Positions 8,424-17,217 are shown, numbered from the stretch's first letter. The stretch is DNA of 64,000 bases from Streptomyces liliiviolaceus (GCF_018070025.1 NZ_JAGPYQ010000001.1:62001-126000); one strand, 5' to 3'. A program made the numbers and translations. The notes: generated from the sequence alone by a model not told the origin.

Positions 8424-8479
8424 GTGTATACGCCAACCATCTATGAGCATCTCTCCGCGAGCAGCGTGAAGGAGCGGGC

Positions 8480-9733
8480 ATGAACAGCAGCACGGGAGGC
8501 CCCACCGAAGGGGACACCTTCGACGCGGGGGCCACGAGCCTCCTGCGTCAGCCGAAGGCGGTCTGGGCGACCGCCGGGGCATCCGTCGTCGCCTTCATGG
8601 GCATCGGCCTCGTCGACCCGATCCTGCCGTCCATCGCCAAGGGCCTGGACGCCACCGCCGGCCAGGTCTCGCTGCTCTTCACCTCGTACTTCCTGATCAC
8701 CGCGCTCGCGATGCTGGTCACGGGCTTCGTCTCCAGCCGTATCGGCGGCCGTCGCACACTGCTGCTCGGCCTCGCGCTGGTCGTGGTCTTCGCCGGACTC
8801 TCCGGCACCTCCGGCTCGGTCGGCGAACTCGTCGGCTTCCGGGCCGGCTGGGGCCTCGGCAACGCCCTGTTCGTCTCCACCGCCCTCGCCGTCATCGTGG
8901 GCGCGGCGGCCGGCGGCAGCGCGGCGGCGATCCTGCTGTACGAGTCGGCCCTGGGCCTCGGCATGGCCTGCGGCCCCCTGCTCGGCGCGCTGCTCGGCGA
9001 CGCCAGCTGGCGCTACCCGTTCTTCGGTACCGCGTTCCTGATGGCGATCGGGTTCCTGTGCATCACGGCGTTCCTGAAGGAGCAGCCGAAGCCCGCGCGC
9101 AGGACGGGCCTGCTCGACCCGGTCAAGGCCCTCGGCCACGGCGGCCTCGCCTCGGTGGCGGGCTCGGCGTTCTTCTACAACTACACCTTCTTCACCGTGC
9201 TGGCCTTCACACCCTTCGTACTGAACATGAGCCCGTACAACAGCGGCGCGGTCTTCTTCGCCTGGGGTGTGCTGCTCGCGGTGTTCTCGGTGCTCGTCGC
9301 GCCGCGCATGCAGGCCCGGTTCGGCTCGCTGAAGGTGCTCGGCGGCTCACTGGTGCTGCTCGCGGCCGACGTCCTCGTGCTCGGCTACGGCAGCCACACC
9401 ACGGCCGTCGTCTGCACGATCCTCTCCGGTGCCTTCATCGGCGTGAACAACACCGTCTACACGGAGCTGGCCCTCGGCGTGTCGGACGCGCCGCGCCCGG
9501 TGGCGAGCGCCGGCTACAACTTCGTCCGCTGGTTCGCCGCCGCGGCGGCGCCGTTCTTCGCGCCGAGGATCGAGGAGTGGACCGACATCCACATCCCGTT
9601 CGTGGTCGCGGCGGTCACGGCGGCGCTGGGCGCGCTCGTGGTCCTCGTACGCCGGGACGCCCTGACGCACGAGGCCGAGGAGCTGGAGGAGCGGCACGCG
9701 GTGGAGGACGGGGTCACCGTCTTCGCGAACTGA
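8480..9733 (+). CDS. MFS transporter, drug/proton antiporter type
   Basis: 417 aa with twelve predicted membrane helices in two halves. The helix 1 region FMGIGLVDPILPSIAKGL and the loop motif GFVSSRIGGRR (DHA-type motif A) indicate a 12-helix exporter of the drug:H+ antiporter group. ATG 8480 has AAGGAG six bases upstream. The substrate is unknown and no linked regulator is present. The gene stands alone with its own promoter candidate and a weak hairpin after the stop. Confidence 0.88.
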   Translation: MNSSTGGPTEGDTFDAGATSLLRQPKAVWATAGASVVAFMGIGLVDPILPSIAKGLDATAGQVSLLFTSYFLITALAMLVTGFVSSRIGGRRTLLLGLALVVVFAGLSGTSGSVGELVGFRAGWGLGNALFVSTALAVIVGAAAGGSAAAILLYESALGLGMACGPLLGALLGDASWRYPFFGTAFLMAIGFLCITAFLKEQPKPARRTGLLDPVKALGHGGLASVAGSAFFYNYTFFTVLAFTPFVLNMSPYNSGAVFFAWGVLLAVFSVLVAPRMQARFGSLKVLGGSLVLLAADVLVLGYGSHTTAVVCTILSGAFIGVNNTVYTELALGVSDAPRPVASAGYNFVRWFAAAAAPFFAPRIEEWTDIHIPFVVAAVTAALGALVVLVRRDALTHEAEELEERHAVEDGVTVFAN

Positions 9734-9742
9734 TCCCCGGCC

Positions 9743-9768
9743 GCCCTCCGCCGGACCTCCCGGAGGGC
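9743..9768. terminator. weak hairpin after the MFS gene
   Basis: GCCCTCCG (9743-9750) pairs with CGGAGGGC (9761-9768), 10 nt after the stop codon, in the gap before a converging gene. Confidence 0.5.
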
Positions 9769-9819
9769 TCCACGGAGTGTGAGATAGCCAACTGGCCGAC
9801 CCGGGTCGGCTGTTGAGCG

Positions 9820-10428
9820 TCAGTCCAGGGAAACGGACTTGCGTGCGGGATCGCGCAGGTCCGTTCCGCTTGCCAGCCAGCGCTCCTGGAGCGCCGCCGC
9901 GCCGTGCACCCGCTTCCACGCGGCCTCGTTCGGTGTCATGGGCAACAGCGGCAGGAAACGTACGGGATCCAGGGGTGCGTCGAGTTCGAGATCCTCGACC
10001 AGGCCGCCCGGCTCGGCGACCAGGACGGAGGTGAAGGGGGCGCCCGGCCACAGCGGATCGCCCACGTCGAGCGAGGCGCCCGGGGCCACGACCAGGCCCT
10101 CGACCTGCGGGGACGCGGCCAGTACGGCGAGCGGGCGGAGCACCTTGTCGGTGTCGGCGGCACCGGCCCGTACCGACAGGACCAGCTCGGCGCGCGGGCC
10201 CGCGACCGGGTCGGCGACGGCCGCCGTGGGGTCCGCCATCGGCTGGGCCGACATGCCGAGCGTGGCGTACCGGACGATCCCGGCGGGGGTCGTACCGGAG
10301 GTGTCCAGGTCCGTGAAACGGAGCACCTCGACGCGGTCCGTGCCCAGGAACGTCACCGCGGCGCGCGCGTCCGGTTCGCCCAGGGCGGTACGCAAACGGG
10401 CTTCCACCAGAGCAAGAACATCAACCAT
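9820..10428 (-). CDS. suppressor-of-fused-like domain protein
   Basis: 202 aa soluble protein. The arrangement VDVLALVEARLRTALGEP...VEVLRF, the P(L)AVLAASPQVEGLVVAPG stretch and the C-terminal MTPNEAAWKRVHGAAAL motif resemble bacterial SUFU-domain proteins, often found as immunity-like or unassigned cytosolic proteins. ATG 10428 starts the conserved domain; the upstream ribosome binding site is poor. No toxin partner is adjacent, so a stand-alone housekeeping role is as likely. Confidence 0.7.
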   Translation of the reverse strand: MVDVLALVEARLRTALGEPDARAAVTFLGTDRVEVLRFTDLDTSGTTPAGIVRYATLGMSAQPMADPTAAVADPVAGPRAELVLSVRAGAADTDKVLRPLAVLAASPQVEGLVVAPGASLDVGDPLWPGAPFTSVLVAEPGGLVEDLELDAPLDPVRFLPLLPMTPNEAAWKRVHGAAALQERWLASGTDLRDPARKSVSLD

Positions 10429-10951
10429 GCGCCGAGCATAGAACTCGTCAGCAGCGGGCAAAGCGAGGGCTTGACACTTCAGCCGGCTGCTAGTCTTGGC
10501 CGCTGGCCGGGGCAGCACGCAGAAGCGTCGCTCTCAAGTCCCGGCCCACGTCTCGACGCATGAGACTCCCCTACGGGGGATGGACCTCCCCTACGGGGGA
10601 CCGGCCGGAGGAGGTGGGGCTCCATGGATCGAAGTCGACCAGGCAGTACCACCCGCTCTTCCGGCTGCTGAGTTCCTCTCAGCTTCCCGAGCTCACGCTC
10701 TGCCGACTGCCACCCCTCGCGTTCGCGTCGTTTCCCGCGCTCGTGTCATGGCCGGTCCGGTACACAACGGAAGAGCACTTCGTTTTCCCTGATCTGTCTG
10801 AATTTTTCTGATCTGTATCAGTAGCGAAGTCGCCACCGTGACGGTGCGGTGCTCCCCGCTTTGTGGACGTGCCAAACATCCGCAGTCTGGACGTCCCCAT
10901 TCCGGGCAGTTCCAACCGTCGTCGGCGGCCTTCGTTCGCGAAGGAGCCACC
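10429..10951 (+). promoter_or_regulatory. long corA leader region with tandem hairpins and a possible leader peptide
   Basis: 523 nt without a convincing gene. TTGACA occurs at 10471. Two near-identical small hairpins follow (TCCCCTACGGGGGA at 10567-10580 and again at 10587-10600). A 15-codon frame, ATG 10624 to TGA 10671, is preceded by GGAGGAGG. CTGATCTGT is repeated twice around 10788-10818. Structured leaders are common before magnesium transporter genes, but this does not match the M-box consensus I know. Confidence 0.4.
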
Positions 10952-12061
10952 ATGTCGATGATCCACAACCTGCGTGCCGCGGTCCGCCCCTCGCTCCGCA
11001 AGGACGGCGGCGCGTACGACACCACCCGGTCGGCCGCGGAGAGTTCGGCCGTCGTGGACTGCGCGGTCTACCGCGACGGCGTCCGCCTCCCGTCCGACGA
11101 CAGCCTCACGCCGCGTACCGCGATCCGTCAGGTGCGGCGCGACGGCGGATTCGCGTGGATCGGCCTGCACGAGCCCACCGAGGACGAATTCGCCGGCGTG
11201 GCCGCTGAGTTCGGGCTGCACCCGCTCGCCGTCGAGGACGCCGTCCACGCCCACCAGCGGCCCAAGCTGGAGCGGTACGACGACACGCTGTTCGCCGTCT
11301 TCAAGACCATCCACTACGTCGAGCACGACGAACTCACCGCCACCAGCGAGGTCGTGGAGACCGGCGAGGTGATGTGCTTCACCGGGCGGGACTTCTTCAT
11401 CACCGTGCGGCACGGCGGGCAGGGCTCGCTGCGGGCGCTGCGGCACCGGCTGCAGGACGACCCCGAGCTGCTCGCCAAAGGTCCCTCCGCCGTGCTGCAC
11501 TCCATCGCCGACCACGTCGTCGACGGTTACATCGCGGTCGCGGACGCCATGCAGGACGACATCGACGACGTCGAGACCGAGGTGTTCTCGCCCGGCCGCC
11601 GGGGCGGGGTGTCGCGCGGTGTCGACTCGGCGCGGATCTACCAGCTCAAGCGTGAGGTACTGGAGTTCAAGCGCGCGGTGTCGCCGCTGCTGCGGCCCAT
11701 GCAGTTGCTGAGCGAGCGGCCGATGCGGCTGGTCGACCCCGACATCCAGAAGTACTTCCGCGATGTCGCCGACCACCTGGCGCGGGTGCACGAGCAGGTC
11801 GTCGCCTTCGACGAACTGCTCAACTCGATCCTGCAGGCCAACCTCGCGCAGGCGTCCGTCGCGCAGAACGAGGACATGCGCAAGATCACGTCCTGGGCGG
11901 CGATCATCGCCGTGCCGACGATGGTGTGCGGCGTGTACGGCATGAACTTCGAGCACATGCCGGAGCTGCACTGGCGGTACGGGTACCCCTCGATCATGGG
12001 CATCACGGTGGTGCTCTGCCTGGGCATCCACCGGACGCTGAAGCGCAACGGCTGGCTCTGA
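10952..12061 (+). CDS. CorA-type magnesium/cobalt transporter
   Basis: 369 aa. A large N-terminal cytoplasmic alpha/beta domain is followed by a long coiled-coil helix (about 205-300) and two C-terminal membrane helices. The diagnostic GMN sits in VYGMNFEHMPEL at about residues 329-331, at the end of the first helix, with RNGWL at the extreme C terminus. It works as a pentameric Mg2+ channel. ATG 10952 has GAAGGAG six bases upstream. The long untranslated leader suggests control after transcription starts. Confidence 0.92.
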   Translation: MSMIHNLRAAVRPSLRKDGGAYDTTRSAAESSAVVDCAVYRDGVRLPSDDSLTPRTAIRQVRRDGGFAWIGLHEPTEDEFAGVAAEFGLHPLAVEDAVHAHQRPKLERYDDTLFAVFKTIHYVEHDELTATSEVVETGEVMCFTGRDFFITVRHGGQGSLRALRHRLQDDPELLAKGPSAVLHSIADHVVDGYIAVADAMQDDIDDVETEVFSPGRRGGVSRGVDSARIYQLKREVLEFKRAVSPLLRPMQLLSERPMRLVDPDIQKYFRDVADHLARVHEQVVAFDELLNSILQANLAQASVAQNEDMRKITSWAAIIAVPTMVCGVYGMNFEHMPELHWRYGYPSIMGITVVLCLGIHRTLKRNGWL

Positions 12062-12106
12062 GCGCTCGCCCCGGGGGCCGTTCGGGGCGGCGCTAGGGTG
12101 ACCCTC

Positions 12107-12664
12107 ATGACGGATCAGGCTCTTGCCGAACAGGCCCTCGTCGAGGAGGCCACGAAGAAGTCCGGGCTCATCTGGGTGCGCGGGAGCGGTGTCCCGTCGC
12201 TGGACCCCCAGGATCAGGGTCCGGGCCGGGGTGCGCCGACTCGTGCGTTGTGGCACGTGTGGCACGACGGGGCCGTGTACCTGGTCGGGGACGGGCCCGG
12301 TGAGCAGCCGCTGCCGGGGCTCGTGGACGGGCGGGAGGCGGTCGTGACCGTCCGCAGCAAGGACAAGGGCGGGCGGCTGGTGTCCTGGACGGCGTCCGTG
12401 GCGGAGCTGGCCTCCGGGTCCGAGGAGTGGGGGGTGGCCGTCGGCGAGCTGAAGGGGAAGCGGTTGAACGCGCCCGACGGGGAGGCGATGACGGAGCGGT
12501 GGGCTCGCGAGTGCCGGGTCGTCCGGCTGGCGCCGACGGGTTCTACTGCGTCTTTGCCTTCGGGGTCGTTGGCGGCGGTGCCGGTGCCTACGTCGGCGAC
12601 CACGCGGCTGCCGGTCCCGGCGGGTCTGCCCCGCCTGCTCTTCCGCCGCCGCCGACGCCCCTGA
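12107..12664 (+). CDS. pyridoxamine 5'-phosphate oxidase-like split-barrel protein
   Basis: 185 aa. Length and the pattern of strands (SGLIWVRG, TRALWHVWHDGAVYLVGDG, REAVVTVRSKD, GGRLVSWTASV) fit the FMN/F420-binding split-barrel group common in actinomycetes; the cofactor cannot be decided. The C-terminal 40 residues are low-complexity and end in RRRRRP. The TGA stop is the first three bases of a 68-bp repeat unit, so the 3' end of the frame is set by the repeat array. A GTG at 12098 is an alternative start. Confidence 0.6.
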   Translation: MTDQALAEQALVEEATKKSGLIWVRGSGVPSLDPQDQGPGRGAPTRALWHVWHDGAVYLVGDGPGEQPLPGLVDGREAVVTVRSKDKGGRLVSWTASVAELASGSEEWGVAVGELKGKRLNAPDGEAMTERWARECRVVRLAPTGSTASLPSGSLAAVPVPTSATTRLPVPAGLPRLLFRRRRRP

Positions 12665-12865
12665 GCGCTCCGCGGGCCGACTACGGGCTGCGGCCCGGCG
12701 GGGGTCGCCCGCGCCGTTCCCCGCGCCCCTGAAGCCTCCGCAGGCCGACCATCGGGTGCGGCCCGGTGGGGGTTGCTCGCGCCGTTCCCCGCGCCCCTGA
12801 AGCCTCCGCAGGCCGACCATCGGGTGCGGCCCGGTGGGGGTTGCTCGCGCCGTTCCCCGCGCCCC
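12662..12865 (+). repeat. three tandem 68-bp element A units
   Basis: Units are 12662-12729, 12730-12797 and 12798-12865. The second and third are identical base for base; the first is diverged. Each starts TGA, carries GCCGA(C)...CGG(G/C)TGCGGCCC and ends GCGCCGTTCCCCGCGCCCC. The first TGA is the stop codon of the upstream gene. Confidence 0.9.
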
Positions 12866-12895
12866 TGAAAGACGGGGCTGCGCCCCGGTCTTTCA
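12866..12895. terminator. hairpin closing the element A array
   Basis: TGAAAGAC-GGGGC-TGC-GCCCC-G-GTCTTTCA, one bulged G. It lies between the plus-oriented array and the inverted copies, in a gap between converging genes. Confidence 0.7.
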
Positions 12896-12922
12896 GGCTT
12901 CAGCCGTGCGGCCACCATCGCT

Positions 12923-12999
12923 ATTAGGGGCGCGGGGAACTGCGCAGGCTTTTGTCTTTAGGGGCGCGGGGAACTGCGCAATCCTTTTGTCTTTGAGGG
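12923..12999 (-). repeat. two inverted element A cores
   Basis: Two short direct copies of TTAGGGGCGCGGGGAACTGC about 35 bp apart, each followed by a TTTTGTCTTT spacer. They are in the opposite orientation to the 68-bp array. The rest of 12665-13020 holds no gene. Confidence 0.8.
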
Positions 13000-13020
13000 G
13001 GCTCGGGGACACACCCGGGG

Positions 13021-13779
13021 TCAGGACGACGGGAGTTGTTGGCCGTAGTCGACAGTGTCCGCCGCGGCCGGGGCCTTCAGCGTGAAGTCGCGGCCCCAGT
13101 CCGTCAGCCGGATCGTCCCCGCACCCCCGGCCCGCACCAGCAACAGCGGATACGGCTTCCCCTCCAGGGAGACGTCGATCCGGCCCCCGGAACCCTCGTC
13201 ACTGGTGAGCCGGATCGTACGGACGCCGTTCAGTTCGTGGTGCCCGTCCGTCGCCAGCTCACCCGGCAGCGACAGGAGCCCGTCCAGCAGCACGTCCTTC
13301 TCGGTGAAGACACTGAGCTGCTGATACGCGGGATCCCCCTTCGGGACCTTCACGTACATGCCCTCAAGCTTCCCCGCCGCGGCCGTGTCCGACGTACTGT
13401 CGTCGCTCTTGCCGTCCTGGTGGTTCCAGAAGTCCGCGTCGGCCTTGATGAACAGGTGCTCGTCCACCCGCAGCAGGCGGAACGTCACACCGTCGGAGGT
13501 GACCGACCCCGTACCGCCGTCCTTCTTGAGCTGCATGTCCAGCTTGTAGGTGCGCTTGTCGCTGACGACGGCCCCGGACAGCCGTACCGTTCCGGCCGCC
13601 GCCGCGGCCGACTGCGTTCTGCTCTGGATCTTCGCGGGGGGAAGTTTCCCGACCCCGTTCGTCCCCGCGTCCGGGTCCTCACCGCCGCACCCCGTCACCC
13701 CTGCCCCCGCCACGACGAGCGCGCACACGGCCCTCGCCAACGCGGCCTTACGGGTTCGTCCACGGGGAATCGCAGTCAC
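13021..13779 (-). CDS. LppX/LprG-like lipoprotein
   Basis: 252 aa exported lipoprotein. A basic N terminus is followed by a hydrophobic stretch and the lipobox GVTGC; after cleavage the acylated Cys precedes GGEDPDAG. The mature part (TVRLSGAVVSDKRTYKLDMQ, then KLEGMYVKVPKGDPAYQQL) resembles the LppX_LprAFG family, which carries lipids across the mycobacterial envelope. GTG 13779 puts the signal peptide close to the N terminus; TTG 13812 would lengthen it by eleven residues. It is transcribed divergently from the MgtE-like gene. Confidence 0.75.
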   Translation of the reverse strand: MTAIPRGRTRKAALARAVCALVVAGAGVTGCGGEDPDAGTNGVGKLPPAKIQSRTQSAAAAAGTVRLSGAVVSDKRTYKLDMQLKKDGGTGSVTSDGVTFRLLRVDEHLFIKADADFWNHQDGKSDDSTSDTAAAGKLEGMYVKVPKGDPAYQQLSVFTEKDVLLDGLLSLPGELATDGHHELNGVRTIRLTSDEGSGGRIDVSLEGKPYPLLLVRAGGAGTIRLTDWGRDFTLKAPAAADTVDYGQQLPSS

Positions 13780-14007
13780 AGGTGGCGCTGCCTCTCGTGC
13801 GGTTGTCCTCAACGGCGTACCGCAGCGTACCGGGGCCCGCTACGCCACTCGGAGTCAGTCCGTCCGCACCGCTCACCAGGGCGTATCCGACCGGGACGGG
13901 CTAGCCTGAAGCCCACCCGAGCGGACATGACACTCAATAACACCCGAAGCCAAGCGCGTACACCAGAGTCCGTGCACCGAAGCCCGTACGAAGAAGGAGG
14001 CGCCCGG

Positions 14008-15408
14008 ATGGCGGCAGGCGCCCCCAGGATCTTCGTCTCGCACCTCTCCGGCATCGCCGTCTTCGACCCCAACGGCGACCAGGTGGGACGTGTGCGCGAC
14101 CTCGTCGCCATGCTGCGCGTGGGACGGCGGCCCCCGCGGCTGCTCGGCCTCGTCGTCGAACTGTCCACCCGGCGCCGTATCTTCCTGCCCATGACCCGGG
14201 TGACGGGCATCGAGTCGGGCCAGGTCATCACCACCGGCGTACTGAACGTCCGCCGGTTCGAGCAGCGCCCCACCGAGCGGCTCGTCCTCGGCGAGCTCCT
14301 CGACCGGCGCGTCACCCTCGTGGAGAGCGGCGAGGAGCCCGAGACGGTCACCGTCCTGGACATCGCCATCCAGCAGCTGCCCGCGCGCCGCGACTGGGAG
14401 ATCGACCGGGTCTTCGTACGGAAGGGGCGGACCGGCGGCGCGTTCCGGCGGGCCAGGGGCGAGACCCTGACCGTCGAATGGTCGGCCGTCACCGGGTTCT
14501 CGCTGGAGGAGCACGGACAGGGCGCCGAGAACCTGCTCGCCACCTTCGAGCAGCTGCGCCCCGCCGACCTCGCGAACGTCCTGCACCATCTGTCCGCGAA
14601 GCGGCGCGCCGAGGTCGCGGCGGCCCTGGACGACGACCGGCTCGCCGACGTCCTGGAGGAGCTGCCGGAGGACGACCAGATCGAGATCCTCGGCAAGCTC
14701 AAGGAGGAGCGCGCCGCGGACGTCCTGGAGGCCATGGACCCCGACGACGCGGCCGACCTGCTCGGCGAGCTGCCGGAGGACGACAAGGAGCGGCTGCTCG
14801 CGCTCATGCGCCCGGACGACGCGGCGGACGTACGGCGGCTGATGGCGTACGAGGAACGCACCGCAGGCGGTCTGATGACGACCGAGCCGATCGTGCTGCG
14901 GCCCGACGCGACCGTCGCGGACGCCCTCGCCCGGGTGCGCAACGCCGACCTCTCCCCCGCGCTGGCCGCCCAGGTGTACGTGTGCCGCCCGCCGGACGAG
15001 ACCCCCACCGGCAAGTACCTCGGCACGGTCCACTTCCAGCGGCTCCTGCGCGATCCGCCGTACACGCTGGTGGGCTCGATCATCGACGACGACCTGCGGC
15101 CGCTGGACCCCGAGGCCGTGCTGCCCGTCGTGGCCGGCTTCTTCGCCACGTACGACATGGTCGCGGCGCCCGTCGTCGACGAGAGCGGTTCGCTGCTCGG
15201 CGCGGTCACCGTGGACGACGTCCTCGACCACATGCTGCCCGAGGACTGGCGGGAGAGGGAGTTCCACTCGGACGAGGAGGCGATGGGGTCCGGCACCGGG
15301 CCGGCCGCACCCGCGACCGCCTCCGCCTCCGCGACAGCCGACGCGACCGCCACCTCGGCTGCCGCCGGCGGACGCACGGGTGCCCAGGAGGCCGCTGATG
15401 GCTCCTGA
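14008..15408 (+). CDS. MgtE-like cytosolic protein (PRC-barrel, MgtE_N, two CBS; no membrane domain)
   Basis: 466 aa. Residues about 8-165 hold PRC-barrel-like repeats (IAVFDPNGDQVGRVRDLV). The MgtE N-terminal superhelix (LPEDDQIEILGKLKEERAAD, DPDDAADLLGELP) runs about 185-290 and a pair of CBS domains (GLMTTEPIVL, AAPVVDESGSLLGAV) about 290-425. The five-helix channel domain that makes MgtE a Mg2+ transporter is absent; the C terminus is an Ala/Thr-rich tail. ATG 14008 sits seven bases after AAGGAGG. It overlaps the following membrane-protein gene by 11 bp, suggesting a two-subunit Mg2+-sensing unit (inference). Confidence 0.85.
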   Translation: MAAGAPRIFVSHLSGIAVFDPNGDQVGRVRDLVAMLRVGRRPPRLLGLVVELSTRRRIFLPMTRVTGIESGQVITTGVLNVRRFEQRPTERLVLGELLDRRVTLVESGEEPETVTVLDIAIQQLPARRDWEIDRVFVRKGRTGGAFRRARGETLTVEWSAVTGFSLEEHGQGAENLLATFEQLRPADLANVLHHLSAKRRAEVAAALDDDRLADVLEELPEDDQIEILGKLKEERAADVLEAMDPDDAADLLGELPEDDKERLLALMRPDDAADVRRLMAYEERTAGGLMTTEPIVLRPDATVADALARVRNADLSPALAAQVYVCRPPDETPTGKYLGTVHFQRLLRDPPYTLVGSIIDDDLRPLDPEAVLPVVAGFFATYDMVAAPVVDESGSLLGAVTVDDVLDHMLPEDWREREFHSDEEAMGSGTGPAAPATASASATADATATSAAAGGRTGAQEAADGS

Positions 15409-16030
15409 GCGCGAGACCCGGGAGCGGGCCGCGGGCGGGGCGGGCGCCCCCGCGCGGTCCCGCCTGCGGCTCGACCAGCCGCAGCCGCCGCGGCGCAGAC
15501 TCCTGCCCGAGTACGACCCGGAGGCCTTCGGACGGCTCTCGGAGCGGATCGCGCGGTTCCTGGGCACGGGCCGGTTCATCGTCTGGATGACGTTCGTCAT
15601 CATCCTGTGGGTGGTGTGGAACGTGTCCGCGCCGCGTGATCTGCGCTTCGACAACTACCCGTTCATCTTCCTCACCCTGATGCTCTCGCTCCAGGCCTCG
15701 TACGCCGCCCCGCTGATCCTCCTCGCGCAGAACCGGCAGGACGACCGCGACAAGGTCAACCTCGAACAGGACCGCAAGCAGAACGAGCGGTCGATCGCGG
15801 ACACCGAGTACCTGACCCGGGAGATCGCCGCGCTGCGCGTGGGCCTCGGCGAGGTCGCCACCCGCGACTGGATCCGCTCCGAGCTGGAGGACCTGGTCAA
15901 GGAGCTGGAGGAACGGCGCCGCGACGGCGACGGGGGCGGGCCGGCGGACCGCCCCTTCGACCGCCCCGGCGACCGGCGTGGCGTATTCCCGGCGGATCAC
16001 CCTCGGGGACGTGACGTAGACGACCGGTGA
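15398..16030 (+). CDS. DUF1003 family membrane protein
   Basis: 210 aa. Two close membrane helices (about 60-80 FIVWMTFVIILWVVWNV, then YPFIFLTLMLSLQASYAAPLI) with the DUF1003 signature ASYAAPLILLAQNRQDDRD, followed by a charged coiled coil (to about 180) and a disordered acidic tail. ATG 15398 has AGGAG seven bases upstream and overlaps the MgtE-like stop, so the two are translationally coupled. Family function is unknown; the constant pairing with a soluble MgtE-like protein suggests it is its membrane anchor. Confidence 0.85.
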   Translation: MAPERETRERAAGGAGAPARSRLRLDQPQPPRRRLLPEYDPEAFGRLSERIARFLGTGRFIVWMTFVIILWVVWNVSAPRDLRFDNYPFIFLTLMLSLQASYAAPLILLAQNRQDDRDKVNLEQDRKQNERSIADTEYLTREIAALRVGLGEVATRDWIRSELEDLVKELEERRRDGDGGGPADRPFDRPGDRRGVFPADHPRGRDVDDR

Positions 16031-16073
16031 CGGGGCTTTCCGGCCCCCGGGCCGGGCGCCGTACCATCGACCC

Positions 16074-17207
16074 ATGGCTACGGAAGACGCGGTGCGTGAA
16101 GCACTGTCGACGGTGAACGACCCCGAGATCCAGCGACCCATCACCGAGCTGGGGATGGTCAAATCGGTGGAGATCGGCGCGGACGGTTCGGTCGCGGTCG
16201 CGGTGTACCTGACCGTCTCCGGGTGCCCCATGCGCGACACCATCACGAAGAACGTGACCGAGGCGGTCGCGCGCGTCGAGGGCGTCACGCGCGTCGACGT
16301 CACGCTGGACGTGATGAGCGACGAGCAGCGCAAGGACCTGGCGTCCGCGCTGCGCGGCGGCCAGGCCGAGCGCGAGGTGCCCTTCGCCAAACCGGGCTCC
16401 CTCACGCGCGTGTACGCGGTCGCCTCCGGCAAGGGCGGCGTCGGCAAGTCGTCCGTGACGGTCAACCTCGCGGCGGCGATGGCCGCGGACGGGCTGAAGG
16501 TGGGCGTCGTCGACGCCGACATCTACGGTCACTCCGTGCCGCGCATGCTCGGTGCCGAGGGCCGTCCGACCCAGGTCGAGAACATGATCATGCCGCCGTC
16601 GGCGAACGGTGTGAAGGTCATCTCGATCGGCATGTTCACCCCCGGCAACGCGCCGGTCGTGTGGCGCGGTCCGATGCTCCACCGCGCGCTGCAGCAGTTC
16701 CTCGCGGACGTGTACTGGGGCGACCTGGACGTCCTGCTCCTGGACCTGCCGCCGGGTACGGGCGACATCGCGATCTCGGTCGCGCAGCTCGTCCCGAACG
16801 CGGAGATCCTGGTCGTGACGACCCCTCAGCAGGCGGCGGCGGAGGTCGCCGAGCGGGCCGGGTCGATCGCCGTGCAGACCCACCAGAAGATCGTCGGTGT
16901 GGTCGAGAACATGGCGGGCATGCCGTGCCCCCACTGCGACGAGATGGTCGACATCTTCGGTACGGGGGGTGGGCAGTCGGTGGCCGACGGGCTGACCCGC
17001 ACGACCGGGGCGACCGTGCCGGTGCTCGGCTCGATCCCCATCGACGTGCGGCTGCGCGAGGGCGGGGACGACGGCCGGCCGGTCGTCCTGACGGACCCCG
17101 ACTCCCCGGCGGGCGCGGCGCTGCGCGCGATCGCCGGCAAGCTCGGTGGCCGCCAGCGGGGCTTGTCGGGCATGTCCTTGGGCATCACCCCGCGGAACAA
17201 GTTCTAG
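16074..17207 (+). CDS. Mrp/NBP35 family iron-sulfur carrier ATPase
   Basis: 377 aa. An N-terminal MIP18/DUF59 domain (about 1-85, containing SGCPMRDTI) is fused to a P-loop ATPase with the deviant Walker A SGKGGVGKSS near residue 118 and the DLPPGTGD Walker B region. The CPHC pair (about 285) that bridges an Fe-S cluster between two subunits is present. It probably delivers Fe-S clusters in the cytosol. It starts 43 nt after the DUF1003 gene and may be co-transcribed. Confidence 0.92.
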   Translation: MATEDAVREALSTVNDPEIQRPITELGMVKSVEIGADGSVAVAVYLTVSGCPMRDTITKNVTEAVARVEGVTRVDVTLDVMSDEQRKDLASALRGGQAEREVPFAKPGSLTRVYAVASGKGGVGKSSVTVNLAAAMAADGLKVGVVDADIYGHSVPRMLGAEGRPTQVENMIMPPSANGVKVISIGMFTPGNAPVVWRGPMLHRALQQFLADVYWGDLDVLLLDLPPGTGDIAISVAQLVPNAEILVVTTPQQAAAEVAERAGSIAVQTHQKIVGVVENMAGMPCPHCDEMVDIFGTGGGQSVADGLTRTTGATVPVLGSIPIDVRLREGGDDGRPVVLTDPDSPAGAALRAIAGKLGGRQRGLSGMSLGITPRNKF

Positions 17208-17217
17208 AGCTTCACGG

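Noticed and set aside
10560..10640. M-box magnesium riboswitch before corA
   Set aside because: Tandem CCCCTACGGGG hairpins are present, but the long conserved M-box core sequence is not seen. Kept only as an unexplained leader.
12662..12999. CRISPR-like array
   Set aside because: Units are contiguous 68-bp repeats without unique spacers, two copies are identical throughout, and no cas gene is near.
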